A DNA stretch of 64,000 nt from Magallana angulata. Lineage: Eukaryota > Mollusca > Bivalvia > Ostreida > Ostreidae. Made by a program: the position numbers and the translations under genes. The DNA lies in contig NC_069116.1 of NCBI RefSeq assembly GCF_025612915.1, forward strand, positions 49,646,590-49,710,589, written 5' to 3'. How positions within the stretch are numbered: position 1 is the stretch's first letter; every line of letters starts with the position of its first letter. Under the pieces are notes generated by a model. The model worked only from the letters and a program-made list of their open reading frames with translations, did no database searches and was not told the DNA's origin. Below, in pieces: positions 24,618-37,828 of the stretch.

Positions 24618-27600
24618 TCAGGCTGTTTTGGGGGTGTCATACATGACAGCACCATTAACCCTGGCATGGGTATGGACAAGTTTGGGTTGGTCCACAAATT
24701 CACTCCCATAGATGTAGATCACTGCTAGAGACACAACGCTGGCAGTGCCCCAGAATAAAATGTACATGAACTGTTCACTCCACGACTCTGCAGGCAAAAA
24801 ACAAGGTCAAGAGTTATATCATATTATATTATATCATAAAAATCAATTTAAAGTTAGAGTACCAGTAACTTTCATTGTTCAACCTTATTTTGTGAAATAA
24901 ACAAACAAGTCCATCGATCAAAGCAATTATTTTTCCTTCTATACCCGATAGGACATAATTATTTCATGATTAATCCATTTATATTTAATAAATTCTAGAT
25001 AATATATTTCTTTGCCATTCATTTCAATCACACAATTGCTATAAATCGGAAAGGAATTCAAAAATCTCTATAATATAACTTACCATCTGGCAACAATATG
25101 CTGATTAAGCACATCCCCATGGCAATAACAAATATCACAGGTACCTGTACAAAACAAAGGAAAGGATTCCTAAACATCTTATAAAAGATACATGTAATGA
25201 ATAGCAGTATACAGGTAACATTCAGTTACAAGAAACAGTTCATACATGTGTTCTATAGCAAAGCCAAACTTGCCTTGTGTCAAAAGCTTACACATGTACA
25301 TCTGTTTAAATTCATCTTGAAATGTACAATCATCAATGCCATAATACCAGTACTTGAAATTGCTCCATTTTTTTTAAATTCATCGAAATGCCTTGTACTG
25401 GTAAATTTTTTTTTTAAAGAACATTTCATCGAAAATTTAGAATTTATATGCTGGACTTACTGCATAAAACTTCCAATCTCTTTCTGCCTGCAGAGGAGAG
25501 GGCCTGGAAATTCCTTCATTTTCTTCCACGGTGTAGTTACCCAAGATCAAATCAATAGCATCCTGGTAAAAGAAGTTCATTTAAATCTACTACATGTATT
25601 AAATACTGAAGATGATTTTTATTTTAATCCAACAATTTTTGTTACTATAATATTGAAAATGAAGGAGAGAGTGATTCTGAAAAGGGAGAGCACTCTTGAG
25701 AAAAGCAACACTTTACCTGTCGGAACCCATCCCCAAAATTATTCTTAAAATATCTAATCAGCGAGTTCCAACCATCCATGACAAGCCCCATCTTGGTGCG
25801 TTTTCCCTGCCTAAAAATAATTCAAAGCAAATCAGATAATGGACAAGTCACAAAATTATATTCAAAGGAATACAGTCCTTCTGTTAACACCAATAATTAG
25901 TATCACGCTTTGCTTTAAATTAATAAATACTGGTACAAGCTCACATACCGGGTGAAATCTGTTTTAAGAGCACCTGTTCCTGCATATTGCTTGGACACTG
26001 CATCCGCATTGTCTGCCCAGACTGACAAAGAGACGAAATCAGATACCGAGGAAATAGAACAAACTGAATATCTGCTTTCTTGTAAAAATACTTCTTGCGA
26101 ACGTTAAGAAGATGCAAATAACGTTATTCAATTACTGCAAATAACCATAGTGTATGTACATGAGCAATAAATAAATCTTTTGTTTTATAAAATTTCTTTT
26201 ACAAGATTATTTCACTGTTTAAGGACGATACAAGTACATGTACTTTCTGCAGTGCTAAGAAAACACCAAGAAAGAGCAACATAAATAAACACATAAATGT
26301 TTAATATGTATTTTGATTTATTGAAAGAAATAAAGCAATTCTAACTAACTTACTGTTATTGAACTTAGATATGAAGGTTTTCATGTCTGTTATTCTTTGA
26401 CTTGCTTCTAACACACCCAGACGCTGTTAAAAAGATATCAAAAATATCATATCATCTGATCAATCATAAAATATTAAAGTGATCTCACTTGTAAAAGATT
26501 TTACACAAATAAACAGAAGATTTTGAAAAAATATTTTCACTCAAATGTTTGTCCGCTCATCTTTTATTCATCTAGAATGAAGTCATAGTATATGGCTTAC
26601 AGTTAGCTGTGTTTCTAGGATGATCCTGGCAAGTAACCCCTGCACAACATTGGTACGGTCCAAACAATCTATACAGTTTGTTCTGAACACCCCTTCTTGC
26701 TGACTTAGAACATTCCCATCCTTTGATATGGCAAAATATCTAAAAAATTGAAAAGCATCCCAATATAAAAATTTACCTTGCCTTAATATGTATAAAATTA
26801 TGATAATATTGTCAGACAAAAATATGACACTTTTTTGTATAGAAACCAAAAAGTTATTACACATTTATACAATCAATATTACAAAAAGAATTAATTGTGT
26901 TAGTTGATTTTAGATTTCATAGTTTGGCTTCAATATTTAACTGTTAAAAGATAAGGCATGACATTCATTGTAAGATTTCTAAACATACATGTACAAACTG
27001 ATCATATTAAGTCATAAAAGTCTTATCTGCCATATTTACAAGGGAAAGACTCGTACCCAAATCTCTTGACATCCTCTCCAAGTCTATCTGTCAGCAATGA
27101 TAGCCGATCCCATCTCATTTTTCGACACTCATGGTGGAAGTCAAAATATTCATATCTACCAAAAATAAATGAAGGTATACATGTATGAACAATCAAAAAA
27201 ATAAACTAATTAGACTCCATAATGACATGTATCACATTTTAAACTCTCAAGTTGCCTCTGAAGGATTCTGAATTTGTCTCTTTGATTCTTTGTTTTTCCT
27301 TAAACCTAGTGATTCTAAATGCTACATATTATATCAGATTTGCTCTTGAACTTCAGACCAAAATATGCCTACCTAATTTTCGGATTTTGTGTGTTGGTCA
27401 CTGATTGAGAAAATGCCTTTTCTAGCTGCCCTTCTCCACCTGTATGGTTAATCTGTAGTATCAAAAAACAGGTTGATAATCTTATAACACAGAAAAGAAA
27501 TTAATACATTTTTCTTCCATGTTCAATGAAATTGATAAAAAAAATTTCCTTGATCATTTTTCCTTGACATAAACAAGTCTGAAGCAACAGAATCATATTG

Positions 27601-30600
27601 CATACATGTACTTGCATACTACAATTATACCAAAACCACATATGTTTTTATACGTATTGCTATATAATATAAACCATCAGCACTTACCAAATTAATTAAC
27701 ACTTGATCACCATAATTGTACACTAAATCATCAAAATGTCTTTTAAAGACCTCTATCTGAAAACATACACAAGTAAAACATTTTTGTCATAAACAACAAA
27801 TGTATGGCAAAATTCATGGAGTCCCTTTACACGTAACTTTTTATGCATACATGAAAGTACTTTATAAATTTTAAAACACTTTGAATATGAGCAATAAATG
27901 CACATTAAAATATTGAAATTCAAAATTCAAAAAGTCAAGGAGGTTGGATGGTCAACAAATTAATCATCAGGCCTACCTAAAGATTTAAGAAATGATTTGT
28001 TTAGATGTATACTATTATCTAGCTAGTAGAGAAAAATCTGTATATATTTTAACCATCAACACTTTACAATTTTTCTGTATTTTAATATAGAACTCTTCTT
28101 CTAAAGGAGATCAATACAGTCTAAAAAATGGTCACAACCATTAAGCCCTCTTAAAAGAAATTAATCTGAGAAACAATGCAATATGTTCATTTGATATACT
28201 TACATGACTAGATGTGTTCATTTTAAACTTAGGCTTGTATTGTAGATTGGGTCTCTGAGTCCAGAACAGGGGAATGGAGCCTCTGACCTAAATCATAAAG
28301 TTATCATATTTTGAATCATCACACTACCAGCCAATTCTTCAACAACAACAAAAAAAACAATCTGAAAAATCTCAATAACATTATAAAATCAGTAATTATA
28401 AGCATAAACCTTTGTTTAAATTGAATAGTCTCGCTCTCATTTACACATACATGTATATGAGTGATAATTACCATACAATATGTTATATTACCCCATTTGA
28501 TTAATTCTTTATTGTTCATCTACATATTGTACATGATTAAGAGCTTACCTGAACATAGGAGCACTTATTGCCCTCGTACTGCACAATCTGTTCTGTTTCC
28601 ACAAAGTTGGCCACCTGTCCCTCAGTGTCGATGCCTCGGACATAGAACCTGGTACCAGCCCGGTACACGGAGCGCCGGGAAACCAGGATGTAGTCAAAGC
28701 TCTTGTTGTTGATTGTACACGACTGACATTCTATGACTGTCACAGATCAAGGACAACTCTTATTGTCAAATACACTTGGCTTGACAGTCCCTTTGTGACT
28801 GTGTTGGTGTTTCAGTAACCATATTCAAAATTTCTCTAGACAATGTTTGTGCCAAAATTGTCTGGTTGTTATATACAATAATGTAATCTAATCATATCAG
28901 GTCGAGATTTTTAGGAATAAGTGTAGTAAAGTAGAGAGGTATTAAACTCTGTATAATTTGTTTAATCATGATTTAACAGTCCAAAAAGTTGATACACTGC
29001 TGAAATAGTATTTTCATTCTGTTTTAGTAATATTATTGGAAAAAACCTTCTGTATACAAATTTATACAATTATTAAGTGTTCAAAATTTTAAAGAACTGT
29101 GTAATTTGGGGAAGTATCTCCATCTAGCTTTTAATATTCATGATAATTAAGAAAAATTTCTCTGGTTTCTTCGCCTGTTAGTAAAATTTTATTTTATATA
29201 CAATCATGTTTATGTACCATACCATTATTTCAATATTGCTATATTTATATGTAATAACCTATGCCATAAGATGTATGTCTTGTGCAAATAAAGAATATAA
29301 AAAAAAAAAAAAATAGTTGGCCAAACATTAGCATCTTTTCAGTGAAGCCTTGAAATTCAAATGTTATATCTAGTTCATTTAAAGCACATATACCAGCCAG
29401 TATTATAATGTTTTTTCATTAATTAATATTTCTTAGTGTATCTGCCCACAGGACACAATCATATTAAGGCTTAAAAAAATCAAAAATGTTTGATCATTTC
29501 AAGAAAAGACATTAGACATTTTGTTTCCAAATGAGGATACATCCATGTACAATGGGCAGACAATACCGACCAAGCTCTGACTGCTGGGAGAGTTCCCTCA
29601 ACAGGTGTCCATTCCAGGTAAATCTAGGATCTGCCTACAAATACATGTACATGTTTAAAAGATGGATTAAAGATAGCCTATGTTCAACACTGAAGTCCTA
29701 AAAGAGAGCTAACATAGAATATTACATAAAAAGAAGTACATGTATTCTGCTTAAATTTTATAATATTCCATTTGATTGCACATTTGCTTCATTTATGAGG
29801 ATTAAATGAAATCTATAAACTCTGAAGTTTGCAAACTTCAAGAAAAGAGGAATCCACTTTCCACAAAAAACATAAAAATAGAATGTACAACCAAATTGAA
29901 TATGTTTACATTATACTGAGAGTGAATAACAAAAATGAATGAACCCATTAAGAATAAGACTCAGATATTTATAGAAAATGAAATACATGTAAATTAATGT
30001 GTGCTTTGTTTACCCTCTCTAGGAGTGACATTGAGTGGAAGTCGGGACTGGTGTTGTAAAGTCTCTGGAAGCTGTGGGTCAGATCATAGTTAGTGCTGTA
30101 GTAGTAACTCTCCATCTTCAGGGCATTGTCAAGCATGCTTAGATAGGTTTTATTGTGAGCATTCTACAAAACACAAAGATAAGTTACTTCTTTAGTTACT
30201 GATAAATGTTTATCCTCCCTCCCCTCTCTCTCTCTCTCTATAAATATGCATACAATTCAAACCCATAATAAATGTAAGAAAAATAAAAAATAAAAACAGA
30301 ATGTGAGGTTTGTTGATTTAACAATTTGCAGGATAAAAATCACTTGATTCTTAAAAATCAATAAATTGATGTAAAATAATAAAATTCTAAGAGCTAACAT
30401 TTTGCTTCAATTAAAAAACATTAAACATATAGGGAAAACTCTGGTAATTGCAACTGTTTACATGATTTGAAATCACATATATCCTGCTTAAATAAATAAA
30501 CAGCTTGATGTTACAGACCTGTTGCTCTGTAAGATGTAGCAGGGTCCTTTTGAACGACAAGACTTCTGTGCTGACAACTTTCCAAACAGTACGACCATCA

Positions 30601-32980
30601 ATATCACCAATCTTCTCCCTCTTTGTGATAACAATTAGGTATGGACCTGCACAATATACACATAACTTATATAAAACATCCAAGTGTCAATAGTTGTATG
30701 ATACGCTTGCATGTAAATCAACAATCTGTAATATTCTTATCCACTCATTTCATGACAAATTGTTGAATTGTTTATTTAATAATAATATACAAAAACTTTG
30801 TAATCAGGTTGACAGAAGATAGTTAAAAAGAGAGTCGACTGATTGACTTGTTAAAAGCTTAACATTTACCTGCTATGAGCCTGATCATTCCAAATATTCC
30901 ATAGATAATCTTGGTTACACTGGACTCGGGCAACTGTCCTTTGTTTGCTGCAAAGAGAATGGCAGATCTATATAACTCTCAATATGAGGGACCATTCCCC
31001 TGAATTTTATAAACATACATAATCCATGAATATGTAAAGCAAATGTAAAAAAACAAAAATGACAGTAAGTAGTTTTAATATGATCACAATCATAGAATTA
31101 TCTGAGATCTTTAAGCCACTATAAGATTTGTTTCATAACAGTGCAAACATCAAAAGTTATCAGTTTTTCAATAATGTCTAAACTTAAGAAAAATTTGATT
31201 AGACTCTTGTTTTGTTTTCATTACAAAAATAGAATTTCATATACTGTGTTGATTTTTGAGCAGATATAAATGAAGGCAGCTAAGAAATGAATGATAAAAA
31301 ATTACCAGTACATGAAACTCATGAATGTAAGACATAATTTGTCCATGTAGAAATTCAAGTTTATTCCTTCATACCTTGGAGGCTGATTTCTTGTGACACT
31401 CTATCAATGACTAACAGTTCATCAATCCCAGAATCTACAGGCTGGATATAAAACTTGTCTGTTGTTACATGACTGAAAGACAAAAACAATATATATCGGT
31501 ATACCAGTATATACAAATTATAAGGGTTCAATATGGTATTCTATCTATTGGAATGATATATATATATATATATATGTATTTGACTATGTTTTCTAAATGC
31601 ATAATTCGTTAAATGTAAATATAGAATTGTTAACAATTTGAAATTTGTATTAAATCATTTGTATATTACATGTATCATTTGTTATACTGCTTAAGTTTCA
31701 GTAATTTTTGGTTCATAATCCTTTTGATGCAAGTTTGACATTGTTTAAGAAAAGTAACAAACTATATCCATAGAAAGCTAAAACCTGTATTCATAAAGAT
31801 TTTTCTATCTGCATCTAAGAATTCCTTATTTTCCAAAAGCTTTTCAAATATAATTTCTGTCGGATCATTCAAAGATTTAAAGAGTTCAGCACAATCTCAG
31901 TTCTAATCTTTTTCAAACGTTTACACACTGTACATCCTTAACTTTTATAACTGTATGTTTTACAGGAAATCATAAAAAAGGAAAGGAATTCATTGCAATG
32001 GCCATGCCCATTAAACCTTAATTTTAATGTAACCAAAGGTTAAAAAGAGCTTGCTCCTGTGGAATGTATGTACTACCTTCCTGTTTCTGTGCAGACTAAC
32101 TGATAAATATAGATTAGTAGGTCTAATTTCATATTTCTAAATTCCTTCCTGGTGTTCACTGGACATTCTCTTTGCTATATATATGTTGTGGAGCATTAAG
32201 TTCAGTGGTCTTGACTTCAGTATTTATAGTCCAGTAACTTTAAGGTCATTGTTTCGAGTCCCACTGTGGTTTCCTGATGATGCCTTAGACAATTACGACA
32301 GTTTATCTACATTGTCTCAGTCCACCCAACTAAAATTGGGTACCTGGTTATGCTGGGAGTTAACTTGCGATGGACTGGTGTCCCATCCAGTGGGAGTCAA
32401 TTAATGATTCTCATCTTCTTAGCACCAGTGAAATTGGGGATAAGCATAGGCCTTGTGCACCTTCATTGCTCAAAGAAGGATTTTAATTTATATTTTACTG
32501 TGCTCACTATATCGTAAAAGTGTCACATGTGATCATGTTACACTGATTACATAGAGTGGAATTATAACTAAGTATCATGAAGTGGGTCTGAACACACTGG
32601 GTCAGATCAGTTATAATATAAAAAATAATAAGTTATACATAACCCAAGGTTATATTAAAAACATTCCAACATCTTAATGTTTATCATTCGATAGAGATAA
32701 TTGTATTATCGAGTTTTCACTATAGTACGAGGCCTCTCAGTTCGAATCATACGTTTTTATTAACCAATCGATGACTTCTTCAGTTCTTGAGCAGTTGAGC
32801 CGGTTGCATGATTTGAAATCGATCGAAAAAACAAAATTTTTCATTATCGATTGATAAACAATAGTTAGTATCATTCCAATACTGTACAATACACAATAAA
32901 TCATACTTAAAGTATTTAACTTAAAAGTAAAGACAAACTTTAACGCCCACTTACAGATGGAACGATTCGTGAACCGCCAT
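24618..32980 (-). CDS. SACM1L: SAC1-type phosphatidylinositol-4-phosphate phosphatase (18 exons)
   Basis: ER/Golgi membrane phosphatase that removes phosphate chiefly from PI4P. Exons in transcript order: 32955-32980, 31375-31472, 30870-30947, 30519-30646, 30014-30163, 29541-29634, 28549-28736, 28204-28287, 27688-27756, 27373-27452, 27057-27155, 26601-26739, 26354-26423, 25949-26021, 25717-25810, 25461-25562, 25084-25144, 24618-24787. They sum to 1803 bases, 600 residues, in phase throughout; human SACM1L has 587. Landmarks: [87 protein letters not shown] and the catalytic CX5R in [15 protein letters not shown] (nucleophile about Cys387). The C-terminus has two membrane helices (about 525-543 and 550-572), then EFVDQPKLV. 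It ends DTPKTA, without the dilysine retrieval signal of the vertebrate protein. The start ATG is in a 26-base coding exon. Confidence 0.96.
28755..29314 (+). mobile_element. Retroposed 3' end with AATAAA and poly(A) tract in SAC1 intron 6
   Basis: Unique-looking AT-rich sequence ends GTGCAAATAAAGAATAT followed by a run of 15 A, on the strand opposite to SAC1. A polyadenylation signal close before an A tract inside an intron is the mark of a retroposed transcript or LINE 3' end. The left boundary is not defined and no coding part is seen. Confidence 0.45.
32185..32490 (+). mobile_element. tRNA-derived SINE with conserved central domain
   Basis: A head with a box-B-like GTTTCGAGTCCC (about 32250) is followed by a body with GGGTACCTGGTTATGCTGGG, CTTGCGATGGACTGGTGTCC and GGGGATAAGCATAGGCC. 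I recognise the GATGGACTGGTGTCCCATCC block as the shared central domain of molluscan SINEs. It lies in SAC1 intron 1, opposite to the gene. Confidence 0.7.
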
Positions 32981-33116
32981 CTTCAATGTTTTCTACGTGG
33001 ACTAAAACTTACCTCACAACACAGAAGAGTTTATCAAAGATCACAGAGGCGGATCAAGTGGTGACAGCACACTGGCGAATTGAAGGCACGCTGGTAAACT
33101 GACTGCACAACCGTCT

Positions 33117-33284
<168 letters not shown>

Positions 33285-34574
33285 GTTTTTTGAAAATCCC
33301 AGCTCAATCAAGCACCTTTTCCGACAGGAATATATTTTCCAACTTGTGATTTAATTTAATTTCATGTTGCATATATAAATAAACACGTGAATGTACACAA
33401 TAAAAATGAATACAATAAAAAGCAAGATATATGTATATACAAGATGTATAATGTATAACATACACGTACCCCTGTCAAATAGCTCTAGCTCTCAACAACC
33501 ATCTTTTTAGTCATGTTTAATTAGTTAATTAATAAACTTGCGATTACTTTTAATTGTATACATAAACAAAAGTGATCTGATTTAAAAAATTAATTTAATA
33601 AACAATATTTATTGATGTTAATCAATAGTAGGTTCATGTACAAATAATTGACAAAGTATACAATAAGATAGGAATTAAAACAAGCCAAAAAGCTTAGATA
33701 TATCCCTCTCTTCGGTAAGAGATATAGGAGAGGTGCAAATCACGTAAAGAAAGAAAACCCCCAGAAATCTTATATAAAGGAGAAAAAACATTTAAAAATA
33801 TATAACTCAAAAGAGAAAATAACCAGTTTTACATGTTTTATATATGTCTTTCAGGTAGTACTTTGTATTAAACATATTTTATTATAATGATCGATTTGAG
33901 AGTTGTAATACTCAGGAGCGTATACACGTACATGTATATATCAATAGAAAATTATACAATATATTTAATACAAAGTACTACCCTAAAGAACATATGTAAA
34001 ACATCGATGCATAAATATGTAATATAGATACTTTTTACATTCAAAGAAAGGATAATTACCGGTAAGTAGCAAAATGTCAAAGTAACACTATAAATACCTT
34101 AAAATCGTTTGCTCTCGATGATATTTTTTAAACAAATAAAGATAGATCAATTATAATTATTGTTAAGATTGGAGCACCCAAAGAGAAGTACATGTAAGTT
34201 GACATGTAAAACTACGTATTTCATTTGAATTTGGACAAGATAATGGTTATTACTTTTTATTGAACCACAGGTACAAAATGGGGAGGGACAAAGGTTTCTG
34301 CGGAACGAATAAAGTTTGAGGGTACTATACTTTAAAGAAATGTGTCCTATTCTGGGTCTAAAATTATAGTAATCGGGAATTTTTATATTGTTACGATTTA
34401 TATATATATTATATTATATATAAGTTGTTTTGTATTTCTTTCGGTAATGTATATGTATTTCAGAGCCTCGTTGTACATGTATTTGAAAGAAAATTTAAAA
34501 CTCATAAAATAGCTTTGTTAAAGCGTATATTGTGTAGAATTATTACTTCCTATATTATGTGTTACATTTTAGAG

Positions 34575-34808
34575 ATTTTATTCCGGTATATTATTAAAAC
34601 ATGAGCATATTCTAAGGCTGATCTAATAGAAGAAAAGCATATTTTTTTGTAAGCAGTTCGTTTGTGCATTTGTCTCAATCTTGTGTACGTTTTTGATACA
34701 TGTCGCATTTCGTTGGAACGGCTACAGCAATCTGTAGGTTCCACGATAGGTTACTGCTAGAAATTACACCAAGATATTTGTGCGATTCAACTTCTTTGAG
34801 GTGAACAT
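34575..34808 (-). mobile_element. LINE reverse-transcriptase fragment
   Basis: On the minus strand the segment reads NVHLKEVESHKYLGV then SNLSWN, matching the end of non-LTR reverse transcriptases (the SHKYLGV motif with the Ser-Asp-Leu-x-Trp turn of the family). In another frame it reads TAYKKICFSSIRSALEYAHV, matching the following thumb region (family form AYK-LVRP-LEYAS). At least one frameshift separates the two parts, and everything upstream is missing. It is interrupted on its 5' side by the palindromic element at 34809-35458. A jockey/CR1-like origin is likely. Confidence 0.7.
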
Positions 34809-35458
34809 TATACAAATATTGACTGGGGTTGAGGGCAACATTGATTATATTAGCCCCCGAGGGACGAAATATTGCCCGACGCGAAGCGGAGGGCAATATT
34901 TTCGTCCCAAGGGGGCTAATATAATCAATGTTGCCCAAAAACACAGTCAACATTTGTTTTGTTATATGAAGAAACAAACCAAAATTTAATAAAGTAATTG
35001 AAAACAGGTCGTCGTAATTTTCTCAGCTCAACAAAGAATTCACGAATTCAATTTTGTGCAAAGTTCATTTCCAAAATATCCTCAGCATCAAACGGTCACT
35101 AGTGATAACATTCAGATGTTCTACCTGATTTTACTTCACAGTAATTCGCAAATCCTTACATCCGTTATGACAGCAAACCGTCGCATTGCACGTCCGTTGT
35201 TTACTTGCCTTGACTGACTGTCTATTATGACGTCACCTTGTTTTTGGAGTCGCGAAGAGTTATTTACGTCATAATTTACGAATCCTCAAATCAGGGCGAT
35301 TATTTGAAATAGAGGGAATGTTCTCTAGATATTATTCCTAGCCGGTCAATATCAAAAAAATATTGACCGGTCAATATTTTTCGGACGAGTTAATATTACA
35401 TTTATTGACTATTCGTCTATATAGAGTTATATAGTGAGAATATACTACTGAATATAAC
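34809..35458 (-). mobile_element. Palindrome-bearing DNA element, copy 2 (inverted)
   Basis: Reverse-complement copy of 11207-11883 with scattered differences and a few short gaps. Its 104-bp palindrome is at 34833-34936 with the same GCTTCGCGTCGG turn on the minus strand. It is inserted in a LINE fragment, which fixes its left boundary near 34809. Confidence 0.8.
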
Positions 35459-36235
35459 AATATTAAATATACATGTAAGCCAGGGATCGATGAAAAGGCC
35501 TGTTAATTTTATTAGAAATGCCATACATTCAGTTTGATTGGGTTAAACAATTTTCTAACCAGTCATTATTTTTTTTCAAAATTGGTGTTTAGCAGAGATA
35601 AACGGGTTTCAACAGTTATACTTGCATGTATTTGTTGATATAATATATAGACTCATTAAAAAAATCTAGGCTAGCAAAAAAAGGGGGAGGGGGACTTCCC
35701 AAAATCTTGAAAACCGTGACGGAGGAGGGGTACTTAGTAATTTATTTTTAACAAGCAAGCCGATTTATGCTAAGAATTCGAAAATGGCGGGAAACGGTTA
35801 ACTTTATGATGTCATATTTCTAAACTGTGGGCATTTGGATCGTAGTATTATACACAGGGAACGTACCAACCAGGGGTTGGGGTGGGTGGTGTGGGTGGAG
35901 TAGGCAACCTTTTTTCTAATAAACACATATATACATAGAAAAATAAATATTTTTACAACGAACTGGCCCAAGGCCTTTCACTTAAATAGGTTTAAGATCC
36001 AGTACATTGCCCCATCTTCTTTCCAAACAGATTAAGATTTTGAGTGAGTTAGTGATTGGTGAAGGATTAGGTAGGTTGTTTGGTAACTCTACCCCTTCCC
36101 CCTTCCCCAACGTTTGAAAAACGATGTCAGCATACATGGACATACCACATAAAGCATGCTCTACATTCAACGCTCATATGAAATCAAATTAAAAAATTAA
36201 CAATTGGAATCATTTATATGTACCAGAAGACAGTT

Positions 36236-37828
36236 TTACCATATTTTACCATAATAAAATACAAATGATTGGAAATCGTAAAACGCATTCAAAGGTATGA
36301 GGAAATACTGCGTCATGCGCCAATATTCTTGGGAGCGAAACAAACAATCTTCGCCTTCCTTCAGTATGTATATTCCATTAAAACTAAGGAGGAAGGTTTG
36401 CAGAGTCCAACGTCCAAGAAATAAACAAAACAGAATAATGTGAATGGAGAGGTTTGTTGTCGATTCTCTAAACTCGGACTGTGGCGTGCGTCGAGCAACT
36501 ATAATATAGACAGAGTGATAATATGTCACGATTAACCCTAAGGCGTTTTTGGTGAAAATTGTACTTGATCCCTCCACTTGACAAACGAAGACCGAAGCAC
36601 CTCCAATTATGAATATAACAACATACCCCGCCATTCCAAACATGAAAACTACGTCCCATGTGTCAAAAGGGATTCTTTCGATACAACCTAAATTCAAGTT
36701 TTGGATTCCAGCAAGGATGATGAGTATCATAACAATGAGGCAAAAAATACTCAACATATTCCAGTAAACTTTAACGGTACCGACATCATCAGGCACGTAT
36801 CTCATTAGAAGAGCCATTGTAAAGAACGGACATCCCATCAGAAGCCCGACGGTAAAGGATACAATTCGAACTATCCTACGGATTTGGTTACCTCGACAAC
36901 TTGTGTTCTCTTGTTGTGGAATACTTTCAGTTGACAATTCGTCTTCTTCATTGACTGTGTAGCGGTTTCTTATTTGTGATGTAGTCTGTATTGAGGGCCA
37001 CAGACGAACAAGAAACATTGATGATAACAAAAAGAACAGCATGCTAACACTGAGAAAAAACGAATTAAATTTTTGGAATGTTTTTTGCGTTTCTGAATGC
37101 CAGAAGCAATCTTCCCATGTTGATGAATTGGATTCTGGTGATGTATCATTCCGAAAAGTATAAATATAACTTATTTCCCTCGCTATGAAAAAGATCCATA
37201 CACTAGTGTTTGCTAAAAGCAATCCTCCAGTTAAGTAATTGACTAACAATCCACCAAGAAGTTGAGAATTTCTTAAATACGTAATCAGACTCAATTGGGT
37301 CAACATGAACACTATCTTCAGAAGTGATGACATTATGCTTGCAATCTCATTAAGGACTGAACTTTCTTTTATGCACTCAAATTTAATGGCCAAATTTTTT
37401 CCGGAGAACAAAAGCACCCCTAACCCAACAAACCACAAAAACTTGATCTCTAGTTCGACGCATTTGTTTTTTAATTGTTGCCGACGTCTTAAGGCATTAT
37501 TTGACCGACAGACGACGAAGAGGATCAAAACGAGGGCTAAAGCAACTGTTCCCGCAACCACTGCTGGTGCTAGAGTTTCTCGTAAAGAAGAGACGGTAGA
37601 GTTCTCCACTGCAACTAACGAATATACAATCATGATAAGTATAATTGCAAAACCACAGGCGATGGAGACTGTCGAGGACGTACTTCCATCTGAATTTCCT
37701 TCTTCATCAGGGTTACCAAAACTGAGAGGTCTCAGCAATAAAAAGTTGACGATGTATAAAAGTATCCTCTTTATTTCATCTCTTATATCTATAAAACAAA
37801 TCATCCAGTCAAAATACATTAATAGCAT
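36236..37828 (-). CDS. Otopetrin-like proton channel, array gene 1
   Basis: Predicted 12-helix membrane protein of up to 530 residues, one coding exon. The order of helices and loops matches genes 2-6, and the last helix (PLNAFYDFQSFVFYYGKIW) fits the otopetrin C-terminal pattern PL-x-IFYRF-x-S. Loop cysteines lie in KFECIKES (helix 3-4), WEDCFWHSE (5-6), VFVCQVEG (9-10) and EGEDCLF (11-12). Sequons NDT and NSS lie in loop 5-6. The start is uncertain. At the place where genes 2, 3 and 5 have ATG just after an acceptor, this gene has ATA (37784-37786, after TTTTATAG). The ORF is open only by running into the presumed intron, giving starts at 37828 or 37804. A conserved donor GTGAGTTCG lies at 38131-38136. 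Either the intron is retained, another start is used, or the gene is losing its start. Family call is moderate; no assay exists here. Confidence 0.8.
   Translation of the reverse strand: MLLMYFDWMICFIDIRDEIKRILLYIVNFLLLRPLSFGNPDEEGNSDGSTSSTVSIACGFAIILIMIVYSLVAVENSTVSSLRETLAPAVVAGTVALALVLILFVVCRSNNALRRRQQLKNKCVELEIKFLWFVGLGVLLFSGKNLAIKFECIKESSVLNEIASIMSSLLKIVFMLTQLSLITYLRNSQLLGGLLVNYLTGGLLLANTSVWIFFIAREISYIYTFRNDTSPESNSSTWEDCFWHSETQKTFQKFNSFFLSVSMLFFLLSSMFLVRLWPSIQTTSQIRNRYTVNEEDELSTESIPQQENTSCRGNQIRRIVRIVSFTVGLLMGCPFFTMALLMRYVPDDVGTVKVYWNMLSIFCLIVMILIILAGIQNLNLGCIERIPFDTWDVVFMFGMAGYVVIFIIGGASVFVCQVEGSSTIFTKNALGLIVTYYHSVYIIVARRTPQSEFRESTTNLSIHIILFCLFLGRWTLQTFLLSFNGIYILKEGEDCLFRSQEYWRMTQYFLIPLNAFYDFQSFVFYYGKIW

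Noticed and set aside
25197-25748. Plus-strand open frame of 183 codons
   Set aside because: Runs across SAC1 exons 15 and 16 (antisense) and the introns beside them; the minus strand has matched splice sites and a known protein there.
34675-34977. 100-codon minus frame joining palindrome and RT text
   Set aside because: The frame crosses a mobile-element insertion into a LINE fragment; only the LINE part is meaningful.
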